DNA of 39,748 nucleotides, taken from NCBI GenBank assembly GCA_003427395.1, contig BFEA01000046.1, positions 4,124,387 through 4,164,134 of the forward strand, written 5' to 3'. The position numbers and the translations under genes are program-made. Below the pieces are notes generated by a model. The model was not told the DNA's origin. It made no database searches and saw only the letters and a program-made list of their open reading frames with translations. This document shows, in pieces, positions 20,931 to 31,505 of this stretch. Source of the DNA: Chara braunii. Its lineage: Eukaryota > Streptophyta > Charophyceae > Charales > Characeae. Each line of letters opens with the position of its first letter. Position 1 is the stretch's first letter.

Positions 20931-21865
20931 TGCAAGGCTCAAGGCCTCGGTAAGCCCTATTGGGCCCTGTTTCAGCAAGAACGGCTGCCCTAAGTGAAGG
21001 CGGGCCTGACAAGTGACGAGAGGCCTATTTTGGGTTTTGACGCAGCTGGGAAATTCAGGCAGTTGCGCAGCGCCAGTTGGTTGAGTGAACCCAAGCCCTG
21101 CCTGCCTTTTTCCAAATGTATCCAGGCAGGCCCTGGGCCAGACACGGGCCATGAACTGAACACAGGCCGCTGGCATTTGGACATGGGTAACCACCCCAGG
21201 CCGTGTGGAAGATTCCATGGGACAGTGGCTCAGCCACTTGGGGCCTATCGGAAGCTTCCGTGGGGAGGCCCAGGCCAGCCAGGCAGCCCATGACTGGCAG
21301 CCTCATTCCATAAAGGAAATGGGCTGGCTGTTGGCTGGACATTGGGGCACTTGCTGCATGCTGCGCCAGCGCAGCTGCGCTATTTGCTCGCAAGTGCCTG
21401 CACGCTCACGGGCGAGCAGGGAGGATGCAGGCAGCCATAGCCAAGCTGGCCTGCACATAGCTGGATGGGGCGCATGGTGGTCCTCGGGTGCACGTGGCAT
21501 CTGTGTGGGGGATCGAGGTTGTGAGTTAAGCGTGAGCCATACCTGGTGCTTGAGGCGAACGGCATTGGCCGAGATCTGCGCGTACTTTGGGAAGCTGTTG
21601 ACCTCACCGGCGGCATTGTAGATAGGCTAGATAGGATCTGCCATTCGTAGTATGTGCGCTGAGCGCCAGATAGGGATTCGACATTGGTTCATTGTTGATT
21701 ATGATGAGACTATTCCGGCATTGTCACTTGTAAGCTTTTGCTGTGCTCTTATTTGGTGGAACTCAAGTTGCAATTTTGCTTTTGGTTCGAGGTCAAGGCT
21801 ATCTGGTTTCGTGTGTATGATGCTGCTTGGTTTCTTAGAATTCGCTATTGCTCATTTTCCTTGCC
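20931..21865 (+). mobile_element. 3' LTR of element B
   Basis: A 935-base partner of 12645-13534. It contains a 44-base segment after GCCAGATAGGGA (about 21670-21715) that is absent from the 5' copy. The final bases read TTGCC where the 5' copy has TTGCA, so the terminal CA may be mutated. Confidence 0.9.
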
Positions 21866-22145
21866 AAAGAGGTGAAATTCTTCAATTGTTTACTGGCTCA
21901 ACTCTTTCTACTCGTCTGGATGGAATAGGGGCTGTTGTGGTCCAATTAAAAAAAAAACACAGACACATACACAGAGAGGCACACCATCTTCCTGCTGCTC
22001 GTCCCAATCATCACAATCAAAAGTCGTATCCTTTTTCGAGGATCTCCGAAGCCGAGTGCTGTTCTGCAACCGGCGTAGGGTGGAAGCCGAGTGCTCTTAC
22101 CGCATATACCGGTATGAGCACTACTTAGGTTCGTGTGAACTGGTG
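21866..22145. other. Short spacer between elements B and C
   Basis: 280 bases with an A-run near 21947-21956. Nothing coding is recognised. Confidence 0.6.
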
Positions 22146-22813
22146 TGAAACGGTTTTCAGCTGCTAGCAGTAGCGAATGCAGATCCCAGGCTCGATCCCT
22201 AGTTCTGACCTTACCTGTGTTCAGTATCGAGTTGACCCCTGAGTGTTTGAACCCGTGACCTGTGTTTTGTTAGTTGTTGTTTGTCTGTCGTAGGACTGTG
22301 CAGATGTAGGGATTCGATCTGTAGGTCTGTCGAGTAGGGGTCACAACTCTGTAGAGGTCGTAGCTATAGGTCTACTGAAAGGTCAAGGTCGTAGCTGCTA
22401 CAGTACCCGAAAGGCCAAGTCCACAGACTTTCGGAAGGTCCCGGAAGTGGCCTTTTGGAGTGGGCTCACGTTTAGGCAAAGGCAAGTGGGCAAGTGGTGG
22501 AGCCAACCTCAGTACGTTGGCAGTCGACTGCAGTGAGTCTGCGGTGCAAACTCATGCAGTCAGGGGTACCGGTCCAGTCAGTCCCAGTCCAGTCCAGCAA
22601 GTACCATGAGGGACTGTGTGCACCATGGGCCGATGGAAAAGGGCAGACCAGGGAGTTATAGAAGTATAAATCAAGGCAGCGCCCAGTCATTCATTCATTC
22701 CTGCGTAAGCCATGCGGAAGTGCTGCCATAGCGACTTGTGCGAGGTGGTCTGCAGTGAGCCCGAGGACGAAGAGGGCCAGAAGGAGCTTAGCCATAGCAA
22801 TAGTGGTAGCAGC
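22146..22813 (+). mobile_element. 5' LTR of element C, cut by the gap
   Basis: Starts TGAAACGGTTTTC and matches 30345 onward up to the N run. A TATA box, TATAAAT, lies at 22665-22671 in a conserved context and marks the likely promoter. It lacks one of two copies of a ~31-base unit (CTGCTACAG-ended) that is tandemly repeated in the 3' LTR near 30570-30625. Confidence 0.85.
22665..22671 (+). promoter_or_regulatory. LTR TATA box, element C (5' copy)
   Basis: TATAAAT about 520 bases into the LTR, with flanking GAAG and CAAG conserved in the 3' LTR. Confidence 0.65.
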
Positions 22814-23523
22814 NNNNNNNNNNNNNNNNNNNNNNNNNNNNNNNNNNNNNNNNNNNNNNNNNNNNNNNNNNNNNNNNNNNNNNNNNNNNNNNNNNNNNNN
22901 NNNNNNNNNNNNNNNNNNNNNNNNNNNNNNNNNNNNNNNNNNNNNNNNNNNNNNNNNNNNNNNNNNNNNNNNNNNNNNNNNNNNNNNNNNNNNNNNNNNN
23001 NNNNNNNNNNNNNNNNNNNNNNNNNNNNNNNNNNNNNNNNNNNNNNNNNNNNNNNNNNNNNNNNNNNNNNNNNNNNNNNNNNNNNNNNNNNNNNNNNNNN
23101 NNNNNNNNNNNNNNNNNNNNNNNNNNNNNNNNNNNNNNNNNNNNNNNNNNNNNNNNNNNNNNNNNNNNNNNNNNNNNNNNNNNNNNNNNNNNNNNNNNNN
23201 NNNNNNNNNNNNNNNNNNNNNNNNNNNNNNNNNNNNNNNNNNNNNNNNNNNNNNNNNNNNNNNNNNNNNNNNNNNNNNNNNNNNNNNNNNNNNNNNNNNN
23301 NNNNNNNNNNNNNNNNNNNNNNNNNNNNNNNNNNNNNNNNNNNNNNNNNNNNNNNNNNNNNNNNNNNNNNNNNNNNNNNNNNNNNNNNNNNNNNNNNNNN
23401 NNNNNNNNNNNNNNNNNNNNNNNNNNNNNNNNNNNNNNNNNNNNNNNNNNNNNNNNNNNNNNNNNNNNNNNNNNNNNNNNNNNNNNNNNNNNNNNNNNNN
23501 NNNNNNNNNNNNNNNNNNNNNNN
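22814..23523. other. Assembly gap (710 N)
   Basis: Unknown bases. By comparison with the 3' LTR this gap should contain the end of the 5' LTR and the primer binding site of element C. The N count may not be the true length. Confidence 1.
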
Positions 23524-23904
23524 GAGAGAGAGAGAGAGAGAGTTGAGTGATACAAGATTGGTTGTGCAGTTCGACGAAGAAGGGAGTGGCGGCCATAGCC
23601 GCAGAGCTCGGACACGGGTTGACGAAGGACGGAGAAGTGGAGAAGAGTCGGAGGAGAGACCGAAGAGGAAGAGGAAGACATAGTTGAGGAAGGAGGAAGG
23701 AGGGGCAACGAAGTTCCATTAATTAAAACAAAATATGCTGGAAGATAGACATAGCCGAGGGTGAATAAAAAAAAAATAATAATAATAATAATAAAAAATA
23801 AAAAAAGAAGAAGAAAATGAGAAAGAAGAAAAGGTGAAGGAGGGGGAAAGAGAAGTGAAGGGTGGCGAGGAAGGAGGTGCCAGCAGTCATAGCTGACTTG
23901 GAGG
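23524..23904 (+). other. Leader of element C, first part
   Basis: Starts with a (GA)n run at 23524-23542, which may explain why the assembly stopped here. Purine-rich sequence follows, with an A/T-rich (AAT)n stretch at about 23767-23815. No gene is seen. Confidence 0.6.
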
Positions 23905-24001
23905 TTGACTGGGCGTTGACAAAGGGTTGACCGGGCGTTGACCAAGGATTGACCGGCATCGACCGTAGGGTTGACCGGAGCTGTTGACCACGATTTTGAC
24001 C
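23905..24001 (+). repeat. 11-bp-phased TTGAC(C) array
   Basis: TTGAC cores lie at 23905, 23916, 23927, 23938, 23949, 23971, 23984 and 23996, with a TCGACC at 23959 filling the one gap. Six cores are TTGACC and one is TTGACT; TTGAC followed by C or T is the W-box core bound by plant WRKY factors. The spacing of about 11 bases is one DNA helical turn. It may be a regulatory array or merely a short tandem repeat. Confidence 0.7.
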
Positions 24002-24357
24002 AAGCTGGAGTTGGTAAGATCTCGCCAAGCCCTTAGCGTATCCCCTCATCTTATGGATGTGCACTCACCCTATGGTACTTGCTGAGTCTGAGTGTGTTTG
24101 TCTTTTCTTTCTGCATTGAGTCTCTTCTGTCCAGGTGATAGGACTCCGTGTATAAAGGATAGGGCCTCGTTGACCAAACCCACACGGGCTGAGTAGGGCT
24201 AAAGACTGTGTCTGACGTCTCGACTGTCCCGGAGGACACGAACCATCCCAAGAACCGGTACTGACCGACGGGCTGCTCGGTGTGGCATGGTAGGCCCAAA
24301 ATCCGAGTTGTGGGCTGCACAACGGGCCGTCTAAGTCTTGAGAGGATCTGCTGACCG

Positions 24358-24413
24358 CGTCGTCCTGTTTGCGACGTTAAAGAATTCTTGAGGAGTTACG
24401 GGGGATCTCCTTA
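24358..24413 (+). promoter_or_regulatory. Two-hairpin leader element of C
   Basis: Hairpin 1 pairs CGTCG (24358-24362) with CGACG (24372-24376), with the loop identical to that in B. Hairpin 2 pairs TGAGGAG (24389-24395) with CTCCTTA (24407-24413) around an 11-base loop containing CGGGGG. B has C-G where C has G-C at the innermost pair. The element starts about 300 bases before the gag frame, against about 800 in B. Confidence 0.55.
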
Positions 24414-24520
24414 AATGCCTCCTAGTCAACAACAGATCATGTAGTGACGACTGTAGTATTAGAGTCTAGGCTAGAGACCATAGTTGACAACGTTCCATAC
24501 GGATCCTGTGGTCCATAGAC

Positions 24521-24662
24521 TGAGTCAGTCTTTAGTTGAGTCAGTTAGGGGGAGAGTCTAAGTGGTGAGGAGTGGGACTGTCACTTGGTTGTGAGTCAGT
24601 CTTAAGTTGAGTCAGTTAGGGGGAGAGTCTAAGTGGTGAGGAGTGGGACTGTCACTTGGTTG
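24521..24662 (+). repeat. 71-bp tandem duplication before gag C
   Basis: TGAGTCAGTC at 24521 begins a 71-base unit that is repeated from 24592 almost exactly, through GTGGTGAGGAGTGGGACTGT. It lies at the end of the leader and touches the gag start. Confidence 0.9.
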
Positions 24663-26560
24663 TGCACCTTTCACCATGGTTGACAAGTGTAGTGGTTGGA
24701 GCACCTCCCCTTGCACAGCAGAACAGGAGGCGAAAGCAGAGAAAAGAAAAGAAAGAGGCCAAGAAGAAGACCCTGATGGAGGAACAGGGGGCGAAATTGA
24801 GAAAGATTGAGGAGGAGATGGCCAGAGAGAGAGAGAGGCTGAGGAAAGAGCAGGAAGAGAAGTTGAAAGCGGTAGAAGAGGAGGAAGAGGTAGAAGAACA
24901 ACTACTGGAAAGGAGAAGAAGGGGGCAAGGAGGTGAATCCAGTGGTACAAAGGAAGATCAGATGGAGAAGAAAATTATGGAGTGGGTTGCTGGTTTATCC
25001 CTGGGGGAAGAAGAGGAGGCACTGATGTATGTGCCCAGAGAAGAACAAGAGGCCGCCATGAAAGAGTGGGATGCAGAAGAAGACCCACTCAAGCGGCAGG
25101 CGATAGAGGATGAGAAGAGGATGGAGTGGAAGTTCCGATTGACGAGGGAGAGGAAAAGAAGAATGGAGTCGGCGAGCCAGGCGGCGAAAGAATTAGCGGA
25201 GGTAAAGAAGCAAAGAGAGCAGATGGCGACACAGGTGGACCTATTGGGGAAAATGGAGATAATGGCGAGAAACATAGAGCGCCTGGCACAGGTCCAGGAA
25301 GAACAATATCTGTTTGGTAGAGGTCAGGACATTGCCTTACGCTCTATACGGCCGGGGCTCCGGGACTTCACCAGGGAATTGGCGACGCAGGTGGGCTCAG
25401 AGGTGAGGACCCGCCTAGAAGGCATGGAACGTTATTGTACGGACGCCATAGAAGGCGTTAGATTGACTGCTCCCAAGGAGGAGGAAGCACGTCCCCATAG
25501 GGAGCCGGTCAAGGTCAAGTTCCCAGATTCCTATAGCTGGAAGAAGGAAGAAAATTTTGATAATTGGGAAGCCAATATCAAAACATACGTGCACCTACAG
25601 AAAGTCTCCCCGGATGAGCACGTCCTAATAGCCATTCACACCCTGAGGGAGGCGGCAGCCAGTTTTGCCAGGTCCCTGTGCCGCGCAACCAACTGCAATG
25701 ATGATTTAGTCGCCTACTCTGCATTCACTCCCCTCAATGGTTTTCTTAAGCTATTGTGCGAACGATTTGCAGATGTCTCGCGCAACGTCAAAGCCTCCGA
25801 TCGATTGCAAACCATCCACTCTTGGCAGTGGAAGAGTGCTAGGGCACTCAAAGGTGTGATGGATGAGTTGGTAGCCATTCCTGACCATGGGGTTACTGAG
25901 ACCCAATTGGTCAACCTCTTCTACCGGGCTATGCCCGAACAATTACGAGGGCACTTCTTCGAGAAGAGCCAGCAGGCCACCATGACCTACGACGCATTGA
26001 GCAGGGAAGTGGTGGCGTTCAAAGCGAGGTCCATGTCAATTTCCACTTTTTGGCATAAGGACCTAGATAAGGGCAAAAAGTGGAAGGGTCGCACCATCTC
26101 GGGTCAGGTCAAGACCAACGATCATTTGATCCTTACGTTAGATGAGGGTGGTGTCGACGAAGTCCCCTACGAGCAGATTGAGTGGGGACTAGAGGAGGAG
26201 GACATTGGCGTTAGCCAGGGGAGGACTTACGCTGTTGTCGTGGTCGGAGGGAGGCCGCAAGGAGGAGGTAGAGGCCACGGCCAAGGGGGTCGGGCCTCAG
26301 GGGGCCGTTCCCAGGGCGATCAGGGGGTTGGTGGTAGAAGAGGAAACCACCAAGCGGGAGGAAGGGGTCAAGGTCCCCCACAAAACCGTTCAGGGAATAG
26401 GTCGCCTAATAGGGGTAATAGATCACCCTATAGGAGAGGAGGATGGCACCCAGTTCTGCCACAGGGTAGGCCTTGGGAGGATTTGGGCACCAGCGCGTCT
26501 GGCAACAGCGTGTGGACCAGGGGCAGTGCATATATTGCGGTGACCCTGGCCACATCATCA
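24656..26560 (+). pseudogene. Gag of element C with zinc knuckle in another frame
   Basis: A long open frame begins at ATG 24656, though the true start is uncertain because the coiled coil could begin at a later codon. Residues about 20-110 are Lys/Glu/Arg-rich and strongly coiled-coil-like. A second helical segment follows, with RKRRMESASQAAKELAEVKK. The gag core runs from about residue 290 (VKVKFPDSYSWKKEENFDNW) through LCERFADVSR to LVNLFYRAMPEQLRGHF and MTYDALSREVVAF. An Arg/Gly-rich stretch (26245-26430) would bind RNA. The CCHC knuckle CIYCGDPGHIIKFC (26527-26568) is complete but one frame off, so a base was lost or gained near 26500. A TAG follows soon in that frame. It would form the particle shell. 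Confidence 0.85.
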
Positions 26561-26564
26561 AATT

Positions 26565-27194
26565 TTGTTCGAAGTACAGAGAGGCCCGTTCGGCTGCCCT
26601 GGGGTCAAAAGGCAGCCGCCGGTAGGGGTAGCAACTGCCCCTACCATAAGGCCATGTGGGGAAACGAGCACGAGCCGGCAAGAAACTCCCACACCACATG
26701 TGCCTATGGCAGAAGTTGCAGGCCGGTGCCTAGATAGCTGTCCAGAGACTGTTTGTGTTAGGGTCTCTCTAGGCACTTCCCTCACAGGCGTGGCCGATGA
26801 GTTAAAGGAGAGGATGCCTGCCTGGGCCAAAATGAAGAAGGAGAGTAGGGGACAACTAGTTTTAGTAGATGTAGAGGTTTTCAGAGGTAGAGTAGGGGCA
26901 TTAGTAGATAGTGGGGCCACGCGCAGCTATATCAATAGAAAGGCGTTGCAGAAGTTGAAGTTGGGGCTAAAAGTCCATAAGTTAGCAGACCCCATAGTGA
27001 GTATCGTCGCAGACAATCGCACGATGCGAGTAGAGGATTATGTAGAGGGAGTCCAGGCGTACTTTCGCCTAGAGAAAGATGGGAAGGTGGAGAAAGTTCT
27101 CCATTCCCTGACTCTCCTCGTAGAGGACAACCTTCCTTTCGATATAGTCCTAGGAATGGACTGGGAGAGGCAGCCGGGGCCACACTCCATTTGA
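26565..27194 (+). pseudogene. Aspartic protease of element C
   Basis: The domain lies between about 26860 and 27165. The active site reads ALVDSGATRSYI with Asp at 26907-26909, intact for a retropepsin. FDIVLGMDW near 27140 is the second conserved motif. The first third of this frame, before about 26740, is probably not native: the knuckle frame differs. It would cut the Gag-Pol polyprotein. It stops at TGA 27192-27194, where the native frame appears to shift. Confidence 0.8.
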
Positions 27195-28218
27195 GAGAGC
27201 ACGAGTGTAGGCTCCCTAGTCCATCAGGCGGGGTCAAGACTGCCCGTTTGTTCCATGTGTCAAGAGTAGATAACTCCTTGGCACATTGCTGCCTTAGCGC
27301 TCCTGCGTTTGCAAGATTAGTGAAGAAGGAGCAGCTAGAAAAACACGTCTTTATAGCCTATGTCAGGCCAGTTACTGAGCCTAAAGAGGAAAAGCCCATG
27401 GATTCCGCTATTGCCAAGCTGCTGGAAGACTATGTAGATTTAGCCCCAAAGGAGCCTAAAGAGGAAAAGCCCATGGATCCCGCCTACGGGAGTAGTCCCG
27501 CGGCCCATCCAGCACCGCATTGAGATAGAGCCTGGCAGTAGGACTCCTAAAGGAGCAGTGTATAGGATGTCCCCGTGGAAATTGGAGGAGCTGCGCAAGC
27601 AGTTAGACGAACTCCTAGAGAAGGGTTGGATTAGGCCCAATTCGTCTCCATTTGGAGCACCTGTTCTATTTGTCCCAAAGAAGGAGGGAGAACTTAGAAT
27701 GTGCATTGACTATAGGGGTCTTAATGCTATCACAGTGAAGAATGTGGAGCCATTGCCCCGTATAGATGATCTTTTAGATTGGGTGCAGGGTTGCAAGTAT
27801 TTTTCGAAGATAGATATGGAGTCCGGATATCATCAGATAGAGGTCCATCCTGATGATCAGTATAAGACCGCGTTCCGGACTAGATATGGGCACTACGAGT
27901 TTGTAGTTATGCCCTTTGGACTAACCAACACGCCAACAATATCTCAACGTTGTATGAATGACTTGTTTAGGCCGTGGTTAGACAGGTTTGTAGTAGTCTA
28001 TTGAGATGACATTCTAGTGTTCAGTAGGACCCTCCAGGAGCATGAGGGTCATCTGAGGCAGGTCTTGGAAAAGCCGAGAGAGGCCAACTTCAAGATCAAC
28101 GCAAAGAAGTGCGAATGGCAAAGCCCCAAGTTCTGCATTTAGGCCATGTTTTAGACGGAGATGGTATTAAGCAAGAAGCAAGATCGCAACGATTAGAGAT
28201 TGGCCTACACCCCGCACG
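27191..28218 (+). pseudogene. Reverse transcriptase of element C, stop in the active site
   Basis: The linker part (27191-27523) holds the post-protease segment and a local repeat of KEEKPMD, 20 codons apart. After a frameshift near 27490 the reverse transcriptase is read: [52 protein letters not shown] and motif [13 protein letters not shown] (intact Asp), then [11 protein letters not shown]. Motif C is Y-stop-D-D, with TGA at 28002-28004 in place of a Leu codon and both catalytic Asp codons kept. DDILVFSRTLQEH follows. Single-base indels occur between about 28135 and 28200. It would copy element RNA into cDNA. Confidence 0.85.
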
Positions 28219-29526
28219 TTGACAGAATTGCGGTCGTTCTTAGGCCTAGCGAATTACAATAGGAAGTTTGTGCGCAACTTCTCCACCATCGCTGCACCCC
28301 TTCGCAGGTTGATGAAGAAAGAACCGATCTGGAAGTGGGACAAGAACTGCATGTCTGCCATGAAGAAGTTGAAGCAGGCGGTGATAGAGTACCCAATCCT
28401 TAAGGTAGTCGATCCGTCCTTACCTTTCGTCGTCACTGCGGATGCGAGCCAATATGGAATAGGCGTTGTGTTACAGCAAGACAACGGCAACGGATATAGA
28501 CCCGTAGAGTTCATGTCTGCTAGGATGCCTTCAGAGAAGGTCGCGACATCCACCTATAAGAGGGAACTCTACGCTCTCAGGCAAGCATTAGAACACTGGA
28601 AGCACTACTTGCTTGGGAGGCACTTCAAAGTCTGTTCAGACCACGAGACATTAAGGTGGTTGAGGACTCAGGCCAAGATGACACCTAAGCTGACTAGGTG
28701 GGCCGCAGAGGTAGACCAATATGATTTTGAGCTCAAGCCAGTAAAAGGGAAGTATAATGTAGTTGCGGATGCTCTTAGTAGGAGAGCTGACTACTTTGGA
28801 GCAATAGTCCATTACCTAGATATAGGGAGAGACCTGCAACAGAAAGTTAGAGAGGCATATGTGCATGACCCTATTTATAGCGACCTCCTCAAGAGACTTA
28901 AGGAGGCCCCAAAGACCGAGCCAGATTACCACAATACAGAGGGGTTGCTATTCGAGAAGACTAATGTAGCAGACCGCTTGTGCGTTCCCAACAACGAGGA
29001 GATTCGTAGTCTGATCCTAGGGGAATGTCATGATACAGAGGGACATTTCGGTCGGCAAAAGACTCTAGCCAATCTAATGCACGCGTACACTTGCCCAGGG
29101 ATGAAAAATGACTGCATAGAGTATGTTCGCAGTTGTAAGGTTTGCCAGGGGAATAAGACTACTACGCGTGCCCCCCTAGGTCTTCTCAGACCTCTGCCTA
29201 TTCCTGATCAGCCAGGAGATTCAGTGTCCATTGACTTTATGGACGCTGGCGTCAAGAGTAGGCATGGCAAGAGCCAAGTCATGGTCATAGTTGATAGATT
29301 TAGTAAGTATGCTGTTTTTGTCCCATTACCTGCAGAAGCTCGAACTGAGCTAGTAATTCAGAAGTTTTTTTATCATTGGGTTAGTGAACACGGGGTTCCA
29401 CTATCTATAGTTAGTGATAGAGACACCCGGTTCACTAGTAAGAACTGGCAGGAGTTGATGAGAGTCTATGGCTCCAAGTTGCTGATGTCATCTGGCCGTC
29501 ATCCAGAGACCAACGGTCAAGACTGA
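28219..29526 (+). pseudogene. RNase H and integrase core of element C
   Basis: A continuous frame of about 435 codons. It starts with the connection TELRSFLGLANYNRKFVRNF. RNase H includes VTADASQYGIGVVL, STYKRELYALRQAL, SDHETLRWL and VVADALSRR, so its acidic residues look complete. The integrase zinc region runs from LILGECHDTEGHFG to CKVCQGNK (about 29010-29157). Core motifs SIDFMDAG (29230) and IVSDRDTRFTS (29406) carry the first two catalytic Asp. The Glu region follows but one extra A near 29520 shifts the frame just before it and gives the stop at 29524. This is the best preserved pol segment in the window. Confidence 0.9.
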
Positions 29527-30260
29527 ACAGATGAATAAGATCCTGCAACAAGTTCTGCGTATGTACATCAGACCGGATCAGATCAATTGGGATGAGATGT
29601 TGCCCAAAGTAGCCAGTGCGTACAATAACAGCGTGCACTTGTCTACCTGTCGCACTCCCAACGAGTTACACAAGTCCTTTAGACCACGCAGACCGTTTGA
29701 GGGACTTAACCGGGACCAGATTCACTGGCTACCGCCCGGTACTAGGGAGTTTGCGTTACAGCACGAGAAAGAGTTAGCTACCGTGGTAGAGAACCTCAGG
29801 AAGGCCCAANACCGAATGATAGAACAAGCTAATAAGCATCGTCGCCCGTCACAGTTTCAAGTAGGTGACCTGGTCTGGGTCAAGTCCAAAGAGTTTGCTC
29901 CTGAGGAAGACATCTCGCAGAAGTTACAGCCCGCGTATAGAGGACCGTGGCCAGTTCTAGAAGTTAAGGGCGGAGAGGATGGGCCGTCCAACACAGTAGA
30001 GGTCCCAGCACACCTCCACACCTACCCTGTGTTTCATGCCTCAAAGTTGTTGCCGTATGTCACAAGTCAGTTTCCATCTAAGATCCATGATTCCTCCAGA
30101 CATGGACGGAAGATACGACATTGACAGCATTGTAGGTGAAGACGTGTTCAGAACAGGAGGTAGAGGTCGTCCACAGAAGCAGTACAAGGTTCGATTTGCT
30201 TATCAGGAACCAGAAGACGACCGCTGGTTTACTTCTAGAAACAGCTCCCGACATAGTTAG
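29527..30260 (+). pseudogene. Integrase C-terminus and chromodomain of element C
   Basis: Reading resumes one frame over with LRMYIRPDQINWDEML and ASAYNNSVHLSTCRTPNE. KHRRPSQFQVGDLVWVKSK and GPWPVLEVKG (GPY/F-like module) follow, then HTYPVFHASKLLPYV. Near 30090 another shift leads to the chromodomain-like end: DGRYDIDSIVGED, KQYKVRFAYQ and DRWFT, with a stop at 30258-30260. One base at 29810 is N. The chromodomain would steer insertion to marked chromatin. Confidence 0.8.
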
Positions 30261-30336
30261 AGCCTACGAAAGAGATAAGAAATGTAAAGGTCCTGCCTTG
30301 GACTGAGTTATTCTTGGAGGACCTCGAATTTAGGCC

Positions 30337-30344
30337 GGCGGGAG
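30337..30344 (+). promoter_or_regulatory. Purine-rich primer tract before 3' LTR of C
   Basis: GGCGGGAG directly precedes the LTR TG. It is short and contains a C, but the same CGGCGGGAG abuts the LTR of element D, which argues that it is the functional tract. Confidence 0.55.
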
Positions 30345-31356
30345 TGAAACGGTTTTCACCTGCCAGCAGTAGCAAATGCAGATCCCAGGGCTCGATCCCT
30401 AGTTCTGACCTTACCTGTGTACAGTATCGAGTTGACCCCTGAGTGTTTGAACCCGTGACCTGTGTTTTGTTAGTTGTTGTTTGTCTGTCGTAGGACTGTG
30501 CAGATGTAGGGATTCGATCTGTAGGTCTGTCGAGTAGGGGTCACAGCTCTGTAGAGGTCGTAGCTATAGGTCTACTGAAAGGTCACGGTCGTAGCTGCTA
30601 CAGCCCTGAAAGGTCAAGGTCGTAGCTGCTACAGTACCCGAAAGGCCAAGTCCTCAGACTTCCGGAAGGTCCCGGAAGTGGCCTTTCGGAGTGGGCTCAC
30701 GTTTAGGCAGAGGTGGGCAAGTGGTGGAGCCAACCTCAGTCCGTTGGCAGTGCGACTGCAGTGAGTCTGTGGTGCAAACCCATGCAGTCAGCGGTACCGG
30801 TCCAGTCAGTCCCAGTCCAGTCCAGCAAGTACCATGAGGGACTGTGTGCACCATGGGCCGATGGAAAAGGGCAGACCAGCGAGTTACAGAAGTATAAATC
30901 AAGAGGCAGCGCCCAGCCATTCATTCATTCCTGCGTAAGCCATGCGGAAGCGCTGCCATAGCGACTTGTGCGAGGTGGTCTGCAGTGAGCCCTAGGACGA
31001 AGAGGGTGAGAAGGAGCTTAGCCATAGCAATAGTGGTAGCAGCGGCCATAGTCGCCATAGCTATTAGAAGGGAGTAGCATGTGTGTGTGTGTGCGTGCAT
31101 GTGTGTGTGTGTGCGTCTACAGTGTGAAGCGTGTGGGATATCCAGGGTGATCCGGTGTGTGAACAGCAGCGTCGTGTGAGTGACGAACAGAGATTTGTAT
31201 AGGTGCTGATGCGCCATAGCCATCTGAAGTGAGATTGTATCTGAACTGTGTTCGTGGTTACCATATCTCTGAGTTTTGAGTGGGCGCTTGTCGCCAGTTT
31301 GCTGCGCAACCTGTTTGCATGCATGTGAGGTGTGAATGAAAGCGAGTCTGATTGCA
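30345..31356 (+). mobile_element. 3' LTR of element C
   Basis: Matches the 5' LTR from TGAAACGG to GTGGTAGCAGC (31043), where the gap ends the comparison. TATAAAT is at 30893-30899. A (GT)n stretch lies at 31078-31113. The right edge is set tentatively at ATTGCA. No target-site duplication with the 5' flank (TGGTG) is established; GGTGG follows this edge. Confidence 0.75.
30893..30899 (+). promoter_or_regulatory. LTR TATA box, element C (3' copy)
   Basis: TATAAAT in the same context as 22665-22671. Confidence 0.65.
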
Positions 31357-31505
31357 GGTGGTTCGAGAAAATAAAATGAAACTGTTGTTGCTAAGGGGTA
31401 GCCTCTAACATTATTGTGCCCATCTGATCCTGTCAGGTCTTGAACTCATGATCTGGTTATCAACTGTTACATGTGCGTGCCTACCATTCAGCCACGTTGC
31501 CTCCT
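31357..31505 (-). mobile_element. tRNA-derived SINE-like head beside element C
   Basis: On the minus strand, TGGCTGAATGG (31494-31484) closely matches the pol III A box. GAGTTCAAGACC (31447-31436) matches the B box GGTTCRANNCC except at its first base. The spacing fits a tRNA. A short body follows toward the LTR of C and ends in an A-rich AAATAAAATGAAA-like stretch on the plus strand. Boundaries are not fixed. Confidence 0.55.

Larger units (their letters stand above)
12645..21865 (+). mobile_element. Element B: full-length Ty3/gypsy chromovirus, degenerate
   Basis: The element is about 9.2 kb and has two LTRs, a primer binding site, a leader, gag, protease, reverse transcriptase, RNase H, integrase, a chromodomain and a polypurine tract, in that order. 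The LTRs begin TG, and the 5' copy ends CA. I count 6 differences in the first 144 aligned LTR bases, so insertion was not recent. Flanking 5-mers are TAAAA on the left and CAAAG or AAAGA on the right, so a clean target-site duplication is not visible. Many stops and several frameshifts make it non-autonomous. Confidence 0.9.
22146..31356 (+). mobile_element. Element C: Ty3/gypsy chromovirus, nearly complete
   Basis: The layout is 5' LTR, leader, gag, protease, reverse transcriptase/RNase H, integrase, chromodomain and 3' LTR. The two LTRs are very similar: about two differences in roughly 190 bases after GACCTTACCTGTGT. C is thus probably younger than B. A 710-base N run hides the 5' LTR end and primer binding site. 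The pol part has one stop and several single-base frameshifts. The right LTR edge, ATTGCA at 31351-31356, is a guess. Confidence 0.85.

Noticed and set aside
12640-21870. Target-site duplication flanking element B
   Set aside because: Left flank TAAAA and right flank CAAAG or AAAGA agree at only three of five positions.
22712-23945. Long open frames crossing the N run
   Set aside because: They are open only because N codons cannot be stops; the flanking sequence is LTR and leader.
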